DNA of 64,000 nucleotides from Linanthus parryae (lineage: Eukaryota; Streptophyta; Magnoliopsida; Ericales; Polemoniaceae): positions 10,317,501 to 10,381,500 of the forward strand of contig JALGPY010000005.1 in the NCBI GenBank assembly GCA_023055425.1. Reading direction: 5' to 3'. The notes beneath the pieces were generated by a model. That model worked only from the letters and a program-made list of their open reading frames with translations, did no database searches and was not told where the DNA came from. Positions 46,284 through 57,200 of the stretch are shown one piece after another. How positions within the stretch are numbered: the stretch's first letter is position 1; each line of letters opens with the position of its first letter. A program made the position numbers and the translations under genes.

Positions 46284-48267
46284 TTCGAATAATTTGAATC
46301 AGCTTATTTAGATGATGAAGAAAAAGAAAATAAACAAACAGAAATATAATTTTAGGTTAAGTTAAAATAATGAGGAAGAAGCCACAATAGAAAGTGTTTC
46401 AGGCTTACTTAGGTATATTATCATGATGATGATGATGAGTTAGGCTTTTTTTTTAGTTATCGAATGGTTTTAATTTTCTATCTTGTTGTTTATGAGGGCG
46501 AGGCGCCTTCTCTTTTCTTTTGCTGTTTTCGATTACTACTTGATGTAGCAAATTTTATTTGATGATGGAAATTCAATGCCCTACTTGTTCATAGATTGTT
46601 CTTGCTGCATATTTCTTCTGCATTGTTATTAGTTCTGTGAGACTCACAGTGATAGTGTTTGTTTGATATGTTGCAATTTTCAAATGGTGTCATGTGTAGT
46701 GTTGAAGCTGAATGATTCTCTTAAACATTGGTGGAGACGTGCCTGCATCATTTTGGTGTGCCCTTAATTACCAGAACTTGAACAGATTCAAATATGCTTT
46801 GGTTTCTCCCATGTCTTGTGTGTAGAAAACCTTATATTTGTGAACTTTCCCTGGTAGTTTCTGGTCTGATTCAGATGTACATTTGTGTCGATTGTTGTAC
46901 CTGATGCGGTAGTGAAGTGAACTTGACCTGTTGCACCCAAGACAAGTTTCACAAGTGTTGGAGCTACCCACAAAGCTTCATTGTTGTACTACAATGTATA
47001 CTCCCTACCCTACTGTAACTACTTCAAGCCGTTTCATTGTCCCATCTGATGTTTTATGTTCGCGTCCTTGGTATCCCCACATGGGCGTGTTTAATTGTTT
47101 GTCTGGTAGACCATGCCCAGAAAAAAACACTGAATTTGTTGTCCGTCGACATGGCCTAGGAGGAGGCTAAGCCACACAATGTTGTTAGGTCTTGTTCACC
47201 TAGGAGGAGGCTAAGCCAAACTATGTTGTTAGGTCTTGTTTCAGATCAGCGTCGTCATTCTCAATCTCATATCCCAGGTTTGTGGCATTTTAGGCTGATT
47301 TCGCAAGTTTTTTTCTTTTGCAAAGTTGGAGTCGTTCCTCCGTTTTCCTAAATGTGTCCGCCATTCAAGATTCGGTTAAAGGAGGACTTTCGTGTAGTTG
47401 ATGAAAGCCAAAAGAAAAGTTCACTAAAAGCCGTGCAATCTTTTTCCTTATATTTATCGCCTGCGTAGTTTATGCAGCACTTAACAAAGATAGCCTCATG
47501 TGGGACTTATATATTAAGCTTTCAATCATCAGTAGCCATGTGTTGGACAATTTTAACGTTCCTTTTGCCGTTTAAGTAAAGATAATCCCAGCTGACCATG
47601 CTTTTTTATCTGGTTTCTTGGGGTATTTAGCTGAAACAGCTCTGTTATCGTATTATCCTATAACACGTTACACTGAGCAGCAGAAAGTATAGAATGAACT
47701 TCCTTTGTATGAAAGTGTCTCCAAAATTTGAATAGAAGCAAAAAATGCCTCCAGAATCCGAATTTTGAGAGGAACAACTAAGAGATGAAGACAGCGGGAT
47801 CAACTAGAAGATCAGAAAACCTGCTACTTAGCTAGAAGATGAGGTTCATGAACAAGAGGGCGATCAATATTTAGACACTCGCCAGAATACTAGGTTTCTG
47901 ATCAGCTAGATGATCAGAATAACTGCTAAAACCTGCCACAGGCTTTGCAGCAACCATTGTAGCTAGAAGATCAGGTTAATGAACAAGGAGCAATCAATAT
48001 TTAGCCACTCGGCAGAATACTAGGTTTTGAAGAATCGTAAAAAGTGAACCTTTGAACGTGCCTACCTGTCTTAAGATTCAGAAATACTCGGTATCTCCTC
48101 TTCTCAGAATGCAGCTCCAGGAAATTCCATCATAGAGGATATTTTTTCCCTTTGTGCTATGATTAGAATGGAGGTTTCCTAGTGACAGCAGCTCTTAACC
48201 TATCTCTCATGATAGAAAACTCAGTCCACCATTCAATCTCGCATCCATGTTTCCTTCTAGGTAAATC
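46092..48267 (+). repeat. Tandem duplication unit 1 (3' end of translocator and flank)
   Basis: Starts inside the translocator coding sequence near GATACGGTGACTGCG and runs through the 3' UTR and about 1.9 kb of flank. It is repeated head-to-tail at 48268-50245. It has an internal 41-bp duplication (CCTAGGAGGAGGCTAAGCCA, twice at about 47155-47240) that the second unit lacks. Confidence 0.85.
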
Positions 48268-48460
48268 TCATGATACTGTGACTGCGATTAATTTGGTGGG
48301 TTACGGGCTTGCGTTTCTCGGAGTTGCGTATTACAATCACTCGAAGTTGCAGGGTTTGAAGGCGAAGGAGGCGCAGAAGAAGGCGCACCAAGCTGATGAA
48401 GAGTCTGGGAAGCTCTTGGAAGGTGGTGATGGAATGAAGAAGACACCATCACAGGGGTAA
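48268..48460 (+). pseudogene. Truncated second copy of translocator 3' end (last 62 codons)
   Basis: The frame [20 protein letters not shown] ... KKTPSQG and stop is preserved with no amino-acid change relative to 46095-46283. Six bases differ and all six are silent third positions. The first about 285 residues are absent; upstream of 48268 is duplicated flank, not coding. An ATG-initiated frame from 48182 runs into it but would add unrelated residues. Confidence 0.85.
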
Positions 48461-50245
48461 TTCTAATAATTTGAATCAGCTTATTTAGATGATGAAGAAA
48501 AAAAATAAAACAGACAGAAATATAATGTTAGGTTAAGTTAAAATAATGAGGAAGAAGCCACAATAGAAAATGTTTCAGGCTTACTTAGGTATATTATCAT
48601 GATGATGATGATGAGTTAGGCTTTTTTTAGTTATCGAATGGTTTTAACTTTCTATTCTGTTGTCTATGAGGGCGAGGCGCCTTCTCTTTTCTTTTGCTGT
48701 TTTCGATTACTACTTGATGTAGGAAATTTTATTTGATGATGGAAATTCAATGCCCTACTTATTCATAGATTGTTCTTGCGGCTTACTTTTGCATTGTTCT
48801 TAGTTCTGTGAGACTCACAGTGATGGTGTTTGTTTGATATGTTGCAATCTTCAAATGGGTCATGTGTAGTGTTGAAGCTGAATGATTCTCTTAAACATTG
48901 GTGGAGACGTGGCGGCATTACTTTGGTGTGCTCTTAATTTACCAGAACTTGAACAGATTCAAATATGCTTTGGTTTCTCTCATGTCTTGTGTGCAGAAAA
49001 CCTTATTATTTTGAACTTTCCCTGGTAGTTTCTGGTCTGATTCAGATGTACATTTGTGTCTATTGTTGTACCTGATGCTGTAGTGAAGTGAACTTGACCT
49101 GTTGCATCCAAGACATGTTTCATAAGTGTTGGAGCTACCCACAAAGCTTCATTGTTGTACTACAATGTATACTCCCCACCCTACTGTAACTACTTCAAGC
49201 AGTTTCATTGTCCCATCTGATGTTTTATGTTCGCGTCCTTGGTATCCCCACATGGGTGAGTTTAATTGTTTGTCTGATAGACCATGCCCAGAAAAACACA
49301 CTGATTTTGTTGTCCGTCGACATGGCCTAGGAGGAGGCTAAGCCAAACAATGTTTTTAGGTCTTGTTCAGTTCAGCGTCGTCATCCTCAATCTCATATCC
49401 CAGGTTTGTGGCATTTTAAGCTGATTTCTCAAGTTTTTTTTCCGCTGCAAAGTTGGAGTCTTTCCTCCGTTTTCCTAAATGTTTCCGCTATTCAAGATTC
49501 CGTTAAAGGAGAACTTTCGTGTAGTTGATGAAAGCCAAAAGAAAAGTTCACTAAAAGCCGTGCAATCTTTTTCCTTATATTTATCGCCTGCATAGTTTAT
49601 GCAGCACTTAACAAAGATAGCCTCATGTTGGACTTATATATTAAGCTTTCAATCATCAGTTGCCATGTGTTGGACAATTTTAACGTTCCTTTAACCGTTT
49701 GAGTAAAGATAATCCCAGCTGACGATGCTTTTTTATTTGGTTTCTGGGGGTATTTAGCTGAAACAGCTCTGTTATCGTATTATCCTATAATATGTTACAC
49801 TGAGCAGTAGAAAGTATAAAATGAACTTCCTTTGTATGAAAGTGTCTCCAAAAATTGAATAAAAGCAAAAGACTGCTCCAAGGTTCGAATTCTGACAGGA
49901 AATAACTCATGCCTACTACAGGCTTTGCATCAACCATTTTAGCTAGAAGATCAGGATCATGAACAAGAGGGCGATGAATATTTAGACACTCAACAGATTA
50001 CTAGGTCTTTGAAGGATCGTAAAAAGCAAACCTTTGAATGTGCGTACCTGTCTTCAGAAATACTCCGGTATCTCCTCCTACCAGAATGCAGCTCCAGGAA
50101 ATTCCATCATAGAGGATAGTCTGCCCTTTGTGTTACGACCACAGTGGAGGTTCCTCGTGACAGCAACTCTTAACCTATGTCATGTTAGAAAACTCAGTCC
50201 ACCATTCAATCTCACATCCAAGTTTGCTTCTAGGCAAATCTGCAC
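48268..50245 (+). repeat. Tandem duplication unit 2
   Basis: Copy of 46092-48267, including 3' UTR, GGAGGAGGCTAAGCCA block and the block ending CACCATTCAATCTC. Some deletions make it about 200 bp shorter. Shared features can be followed across the whole length. Confidence 0.85.
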
Positions 50246-50318
50246 CCACAAATCACCAAAATCCATTCCTTTCTTCTTCATCACCTCTCTTATGATGATC
50301 GGCTTTTTTCAAACTAGA

Positions 50319-50569
50319 TGTTTTTGTCAGAAGGTGACTTGAATCAGGCGGAGAAGACATCTCTGGAGCTGGGATCACACGATCACAGGAAGGAGATTGT
50401 GCTTTCAGATAGAGTCTTCTGTTTAGGCACCATCAGCATCCTGATTGTGCGATCAGGAATGACCGATCGTGCGATCAAAGTCGGGCGAGGCTACGGGTTG
50501 AGGCGGTTTCGGTGACTTTGGCAGCAAATTTAGGTTCCTATACCTATAACTTGATGTAATTTGTGTCTT

Positions 50570-50604
<35 letters not shown>

Positions 50605-51008
50605 AAAAATCAACATTGCCTTAAAAATTTAATAATTACATGCATTTCGGATACATTTGATTATGTTATGGACTTTTGCCACTTCCTTTGGTTTGACAAA
50701 CTTAATAAGTACGAAGTGAAAATCTTTACTAATCTCCGTAATATCATTTGCCAATGATCTAATAGAATAACCATGAGTAGTTCCGTTCAGATGGTTCACT
50801 GTGATAAGAGTATCCGTGAGAAGTTCCACACATCGATAGCCATGAGTGTCTTAGACTTGGGTGGTGTAATTATGGGTTTCTCCCTCTACTAATGAACTTT
50901 GGTTTTCTGTCCGTGAATGTAGCTAACTAATTCGACAATGAACCACGTTAAATTTCTGTATTTTCGTTCTTGATTTCTTTTATCGTTCTTGGCAACCCCG
51001 TCATAACA
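50319..51008 (+). mobile_element. Diverged Copia-family solo LTR carrying a LINE insertion
   Basis: Ends CGTCATAACA, and the 3' half (GTGAATGTAGCTAAC, GAACCACGTTAAATTT, TTCTTTTATCGTTCTTGG) aligns with the 30049 LTR family. The left end is uncertain. It carries stem-loops with GATC arms: GATC-ACAC-GATC (50373-50384), TCCTGATT-GTGC-GATCAGGA (50439-50458, one mismatch) and GATC-GTGC-GATC (50465-50476). Confidence 0.55.
50576..50845 (-). mobile_element. 5'-truncated LINE with 13-bp target duplication
   Basis: A poly-T run at about 50576-50603 is the poly(A) tail of a minus-strand insertion. GTGTCTTAGACTT flanks it at 50563-50575 and 50846-50858. The minus-strand frame (50829-50629) reads as the end of a LINE RNase H domain (ELLTDTLITVNHLNG, SLANDITEISKDF). 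Only about 270 bp of the 3' end was copied. Confidence 0.8.
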
Positions 51009-51448
51009 GTTTTTGCATATATACCTATCAACAAGTAGTTTTATTCGTCCATAGGTAATTATTCGATAACTTCTTTGTACAATCGGGATATCTCCAAATA
51101 ATGGGGTTTGGTTTGATCGGCATCTTCTGAACCAAGTCCAGTGTCTCTCTTTACTAATCCTGATCGCACAAAAGATCCACCAACTCATCGTAATGCTCTT
51201 TGTCTTGGGCACAATGGCGTATTCTTTGCCATTGATTTGGGCTGTTCGACCTGCCTCTAGTAATCAGAAGGGCTACAGGCTGAGAGCAAACCGGTGAAGG
51301 CAACATCATCAACTAAATTTCCCAGATTCTTCCTTCTCCTCAAACTCAACCCCCACCACCCCAATATTGGTTGCCGAGTGAATGAGGTTGTGGGATGTGT
51401 TTCCAGGTAAACAAAGTGTCTGGACTCTGGTCTTGCCAACTAAACAGC

Positions 51449-51869
51449 TGTTGGAATAGTGATTCAAACCTAGTAAGCTTGTTGATGGATCAAAGGGCAA
51501 CAGAGGAGCAAAATGAAGCAACTGGGGTTTCTGCCCATTCGCACGAATGGGCTGACTTTCGTACGAAAGTCATTCGTGCGAATGGACCGACCATTCGTGC
51601 AAATGGTTCTGGGTTGGGCGGCTAATTTTTTTTCATGTCCGATTTTGGTTTTATTTCCTAGCTTGTTTCTTCGGGTAAAAGTCATTACGCAAATATATAT
51701 AGGAAGCCATGTCGTGGCTTTTCAGTATTGTGGTTGTAATAGGGCATTCACTCATTAATAAAGTTTGGGTTTTCGGGTTGTGGAGTAGCAGTTTCAAATC
51801 TAGTGAACAACGTTAATTTTTGCATTCTCGTTCTTGTTCTTCGTTCTCTCTCGATACTCAGTTATAACA
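51449..51869 (+). mobile_element. Copia-family solo LTR, 421 bp
   Basis: Starts TGTTGGAATAG and ends GTTATAACA like the 38207 LTR. It has a TATA box TATATATAG at 51694-51702 and ATTAATAAAGTTTGGG downstream, then GTGGAGTAGCAG. The target duplication is not evident. Confidence 0.65.
51533..51606. promoter_or_regulatory. Stem-loop array with CATTC-type arms in LTR
   Basis: GCCCATTC-GCAC-GAATGGGC (51533-51552), TGACTTTC-GTAC-GAAAGTCA (51553-51572, a perfect palindrome), CATTC-GTGC-GAATG (51571-51584) and CCATTC-GTGC-AAATGG (51591-51606, one mismatch). The array ends 88 bp before the TATA box. Confidence 0.7.
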
Positions 51870-53480
51870 ACCTAAAAGGAGCTCGCGCCAAAATTCTTAA
51901 GTTTTGTAGAGAATTAGAACCCTCACACTCCAGATCACCAACGCACTAGCTGCCACAACACTCAAACTCATTGCCGGCTATGCTAAACCTGGGGTATCAA
52001 GTCTAAGGATATTTTCCCTCTTGGGTCAAATATATGCAACTTCCAACAGAATTTTTTGTCTTCATTCAAACTCTTAAATCTAACCCATTGTGCCAGCGCA
52101 TCTATTGGGAAGATCCATTTTTTCTTGTTTGACTAGAAAAATGCTCAACAACCCACTCTTTCCATTTAAGAAAACAACAAAAAGCTTAAGCTAGAGATTA
52201 GGGGTTGCTAATATAAAATTAAGGATGATGACTAGAAACCACACTGAGGCCGTCTCCTTTTGAGTATGATAATAACAAGTTAAGATATACTTTTGAGAAC
52301 ATAATTGAAAGCATTACATGGAATAGTGTCAAAGATATAGACAAAGGAAGACATTAGCATTTAGCAACATGAAGCATTATTCCAGTAAATACTCCGATCA
52401 ACGCTAGAAATTTACTGTTTCTGTACTCTATTTTTATCGAAACTAATCCATTACGTACACTAACTCTGTTTCTACCAAATTACAAATTTGATGTAATATT
52501 GTGCTTGTCTGGCGTTATTTTCAGCTATGATATTTCGTCACATCGATTCATTTGTTATCGAATTACATAAAAGAATATAGTACTAATTCTTTACTATGTT
52601 ATCATATTTAAATAGAATTTCTTTATGTTTTTAATGAGAGAAAGAAGAAAGAATCATTGTCATTGACCCAATGGTCCAAATCAATTGACAAATTGACAGG
52701 GATTACCTAAAATGTGTATGCTAAACCAGACATGGTCGACATCAGTTGTGGTTGAGATACTACAGTTTCTGGACTCGTGGCCAGGGAGCTTAGCTTAATG
52801 CCCAAAACTTAAGTGGGGGTTTATATTTGCATGTGAATGGTGTACCATCTTAGTTGTAGAGTTTTAGTCTTTCCTCTCAATACATAAAACTGCATTTAGT
52901 AAAAAGATATTAGTGCAAGTCATCAGTATGGGGACGATTTATCAGTGTATAAACCAGATGAAAATTGTTAGAACATTATCTCTTGAACGGAAAAAAATAA
53001 GATTATAGTTTTCTCATTTTTCTTTCTCACTTTGTCATCTATTTTCTTATTTTCCCGAATTTGTTCATTTAATAAGAAAATATGTGAGAAAGTGAGCACT
53101 AACTATGACTTCCCTGCAAAAACTTGTGTTTTCTTCGGAAACTATTTGAATGAGAACGTTTTCGGTGAGGAAATGATCATAGTAGGTCCTACAACTTTTC
53201 CTGCAACAACTGAATGCAGATCAGAAAAATAAAACAGTTATTATTTATATTTTTTTCACTTTCCTTCACTTTCTTGACACTTGAACGCAGATTAGTATAC
53301 GTGCGCTCATACCCGGACACTGATTCGAAAACCTATGTATATCAAACAGACACACAACGGTGCCATCATCAGTGATATTTGTAGTACTATCAACTAAGCC
53401 ATATTATTCTCAAAAATAAATAAATAAGATATATGTAAACGAGTGATAGTTCAGTAATAGCCCTCTTCGTTTGCCATCTC
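51870..53480. other. Intergenic AT-rich DNA, nothing recognised
   Basis: No ORF with a familiar motif and no terminal repeats could be fixed. Contains only scattered short AT runs. Confidence 0.45.
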
Positions 53481-53484
53481 GGCC

Positions 53485-53700
53485 AAGGCTATGGAATCTG
53501 AGGCGATGCTAGATGGGTTAAAGATGGCTTCAAAACTCAATCTGAGTAAAATTGGGATTGAAAGGGACAACCTCATCTGTTCGCAAAAAATGAGGAGTGT
53601 GTTGGATATTTGTACTTCGTGGTTTTATCAAGCACCCAGACCCAGTTGCGCTGCTGACTCTTTGTACTCTGATTTGATGGATTTTCAACAAGCCCAGTAA
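53485..53700 (+). pseudogene. LINE RNase H fragment
   Basis: The text AMESEAMLDGLKMASKLNLS with IGIERDNL matches the middle of plant LINE RNase H domains (E...D pattern). Nothing precedes or follows it in frame. Confidence 0.6.
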
Positions 53701-54217
53701 CTTTAATCCAAGTGATTCTTTAAAAGAAATTATTAGTTCAGTAGTAGAGCGCTTGAAAACCCAACATGAGGTCCCGAGTTTGAATTTTACCTAACTATAT
53801 GATGTAATTCTGAAAAAACAAAATACACACAAGCCCTAATGTGACCGGCCCATGAAATAGTCCCTCCACCACTCTGCAAAAACACAGAGCAACCAAAACA
53901 CAATACAATATTCATATCCCATCATCAAACCTTCAATTCTTCAATATATAATCCTGCAGATTCCTCCTCTCTACCGCCCCCTTTCTCTTGTTTCAGGGGA
54001 CGAGAGAAAGAACCCCAGAAAAAAAGCCTTTCACTCCTAATCTCTCGTTCTTGCTTAATCTTCATCCCCCAGATCGAAACCACTTCTTCACCAAACACCC
54101 AATTAACCTTCCCTTTGATAAAACCCATTTTTCACTACCCATTTGCCCAAAAATCGATTCTTTGCTACTTCCCCTAATTCTTGAAAATCTTGAACCCTGT
54201 ATGCAGAAACACCTCTG

Positions 54218-57200
54218 ATGGGTAGAGTAGAATTCAAACCCTTGAAGGCCAAAAACGATGTCTTTTCCGATATGGGTCTCCAATGGAGTCTCCCAGACGA
54301 TGGTTTCCGTCCCGGAGGCCTTTTTGCAAGCATAGGTCAAGTGGGTGACATGGGTTTTGGCGTATCACCAAACCCTTCAAATTCTAGAGACAACAATGGT
54401 GGGTTCAAGCTACCTTATGTAGATTTATTCTTGAAATATGTGTCTTCCCCTGAGGGTTTCAAGATAGATCATGAGGGAATAGAAGAGCAAGGTTTGGTGA
54501 AGAAGAAGAAGAGAGGGTTGAAATTTAAAGTAAAGGTTGCTAACCCTTCACTGAGGAGGCTGATCAGTGGGGCGGTCGCCGGAGCGGTGTCGCGGACGGC
54601 GGTGGCGCCGTTGGAGACGATTCGGACACATTTGATGGTTGGGAGTAGTGGGCATTCGAGTGGGGAGGTGTTTAGGGATATTATGGAGACTGAAGGGTGG
54701 AAGGGGTTGTTTAGAGGGAATTTTGTGAATGTGATTAGGGTTGCGCCAAGCAAAGCGATAGAGGTATGCAAAATCATCTCTTGTAGTAGTGTTATGCTTC
54801 AATTATGTCATTTACTAAACTATGTTTGCTTGTACTAGGTTATGACTTATGCGTGTTGCTTGAGTGTTTCCTATGTAGATGTATGTCAAGATCATAAAAT
54901 TGTTAGTTTTCTTATAGTAGTATCTTGCTTCAATTATGTGTGTTCCTTGATTGTGTAGAGGGAATTTTGTCAATGTCATTAGAGTTGCACCAAGCAAAGC
55001 TATAGAGGTATACATAATCATATCTTATAGTAGTATATCTTGGTTCAATTATGTTGTTTGCTTGCACCATGTTACTAAACTATGATTGCTTGTACTAGGT
55101 TATGACTTATATGTGTCTCCATTGTCGATGTATTTGGCTGTATTGAGTGTTTCCTATGTTCTAGTAGATTCGTAGATGTGTATCAAGATCATGAAAGTGT
55201 GAGTTTTCTTGTTTTGTGTATGCAATAGCTATCTCAAGGTAAGGTCCGATGTGATTGCTTTGAGAATTCTGTGTGACTAGTGTTAGTCTGTTTATTTGCT
55301 ATGCTGTGGCTTCTCGTTTGGTATGAGCTTTGGTAAACTATTTCCAGGGAATTTTATAATGAGGGTTTTGCACTTTTGCTACTTGATTTGGTTTGGGTGG
55401 TTTTCTGTGTCTACGATGCATGCATATGTGCTCAGAGCGTCTATTTCGGCAGTTAGAGTTATATACTTACCTATTTGCTCATTTAATTTTGTTTCGGGGG
55501 AGCGACTCTTAGGCTTTACCATTAAAGTGTCGGTGATGAGAGTTGTTGATTTTCTTAAGGATCTTCTGTTTCCAATTTTCACTAAATGACATCTCATCCA
55601 CCTTTGTAACTTCTAAAGACATGTAGGTCGGTTTCTAGTTCAACTTACCAGCTAATCTGTGTTCCTTCTGAAACATTTCTTTCCACATTTCTTTTTGTCC
55701 TATTGCTACTCAACACGTCCAACTTATGTTTTTAATGTAAATTGCTGAAAGCAGTTTCATATGACCAAAAAGGCACTTGAAAATTCAGGATGTATGTAAG
55801 CCATATATCAGATGAATGCACCTGACTGAAAGATTGTGTACTGGATGGTCTCTATTAACATGTAGCTTCCCCTAATTTCATGTTCTTTTGTTTCACCTTT
55901 ATGATATACAAACTACAATTTTTGTGAGACAAATCTAAGATGGAATGAAACAGAAGAAAGATGACTTGGGAACAATCTGATTGCAAATTTTTACAATAAG
56001 TTAACTTCATACCAAATTGTTGGAAAACATAAGTTTTAGGATGTTCCTGCATAAAACCAGCTCACTTCAAATTGTTTCAGATCTTCATACATTTAACCTG
56101 TCCTTGTCGAAATGTTACTTCTAAGATAAGTGAAAATATGGACCCCAAACGTGAACTTCTAGCATCTTTTTATATTCTATTTAAAAGGTTGGGATTCTGA
56201 GCCTCCATCATGAAACAAGCTCTAAGAGGACAGTGTATAAATCATCTGTTACTGTCACTGACTCACTATATCATGGACTGGTTAGAAGGTGGATTGGAAG
56301 TTAAGAGAATAAAACTCTTGGCTCATGTCACTTTTCTTGGTTACTTTGGAATAAAATTACAAGTTCAAGCAACAAATCCAAACAACCAAACAAAGAACAT
56401 AAGGTTACGGAAACAGCCCAGTCTCCATCATATGAGAAATGAGGAGGCCTTTCACAGAATCTGGGATATCATAGTAGATCTTCATCTTTTCCTCTTGTTC
56501 TGCACCCAAATGTGCTAGTGCATTAGCCACCTCATTAGCATCTCTGGTAATGTGTTTGATACTTCCCAAAAATCCTGTTCATGAGGTGAAGGCCATCACT
56601 AATCTGAGCATTCATGGAGGCAGGACCAACTTTGTCACCATTGAAAACTTGACAACATCCAGACAGTCATTTTCAATCTCAAGATTGCTCCAATTGTTGT
56701 TGTAGGCAGTAGTAAGCACTCTGTAGACACTCCATATTTCACTTTACCTGTGCACTCCTGGAGTCTTCCCAGATAGCCCATCTGCTATTTTCTTTTGTCA
56801 TTCCTAAATGCACCACCAAAACCAGCTTTGCTATCCTCCATTCTAACAGATCCATCAGTATTCAACTTGATCTTTTCTGCACCAGGAAAACACCAATAAC
56901 AAAGGGCTGCAAAGATTATAATAGAAAGGATTAGCAATGTTTGAAAATGCTCCCGCCTATGTAGCACGAATGCGGGTTCGGGAACTGGGTACGGATGCGG
57001 CAAATTCCCAAAAATCAAGGGTAAGGGTGCGGCGGGGTGCAGCCACATTATAATTCGGGTAGAATCTGAGGTTAAATTCTCTAGCAATACTACCTGGCAT
57101 TCTTTTATCAGAGTTATCTGATCCCGCCATATACCACATTTTTCTACTCCTATTAACAAAGAGGCCTCTTTGGATACTTTGGATTTATGAATGTAATCTT

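Noticed and set aside
54959..55007. Duplicated BT1 exon as a regular cassette exon
   Set aside because: With the available AG it would be 49 bases long and shift the frame, so normal inclusion would truncate the protein.
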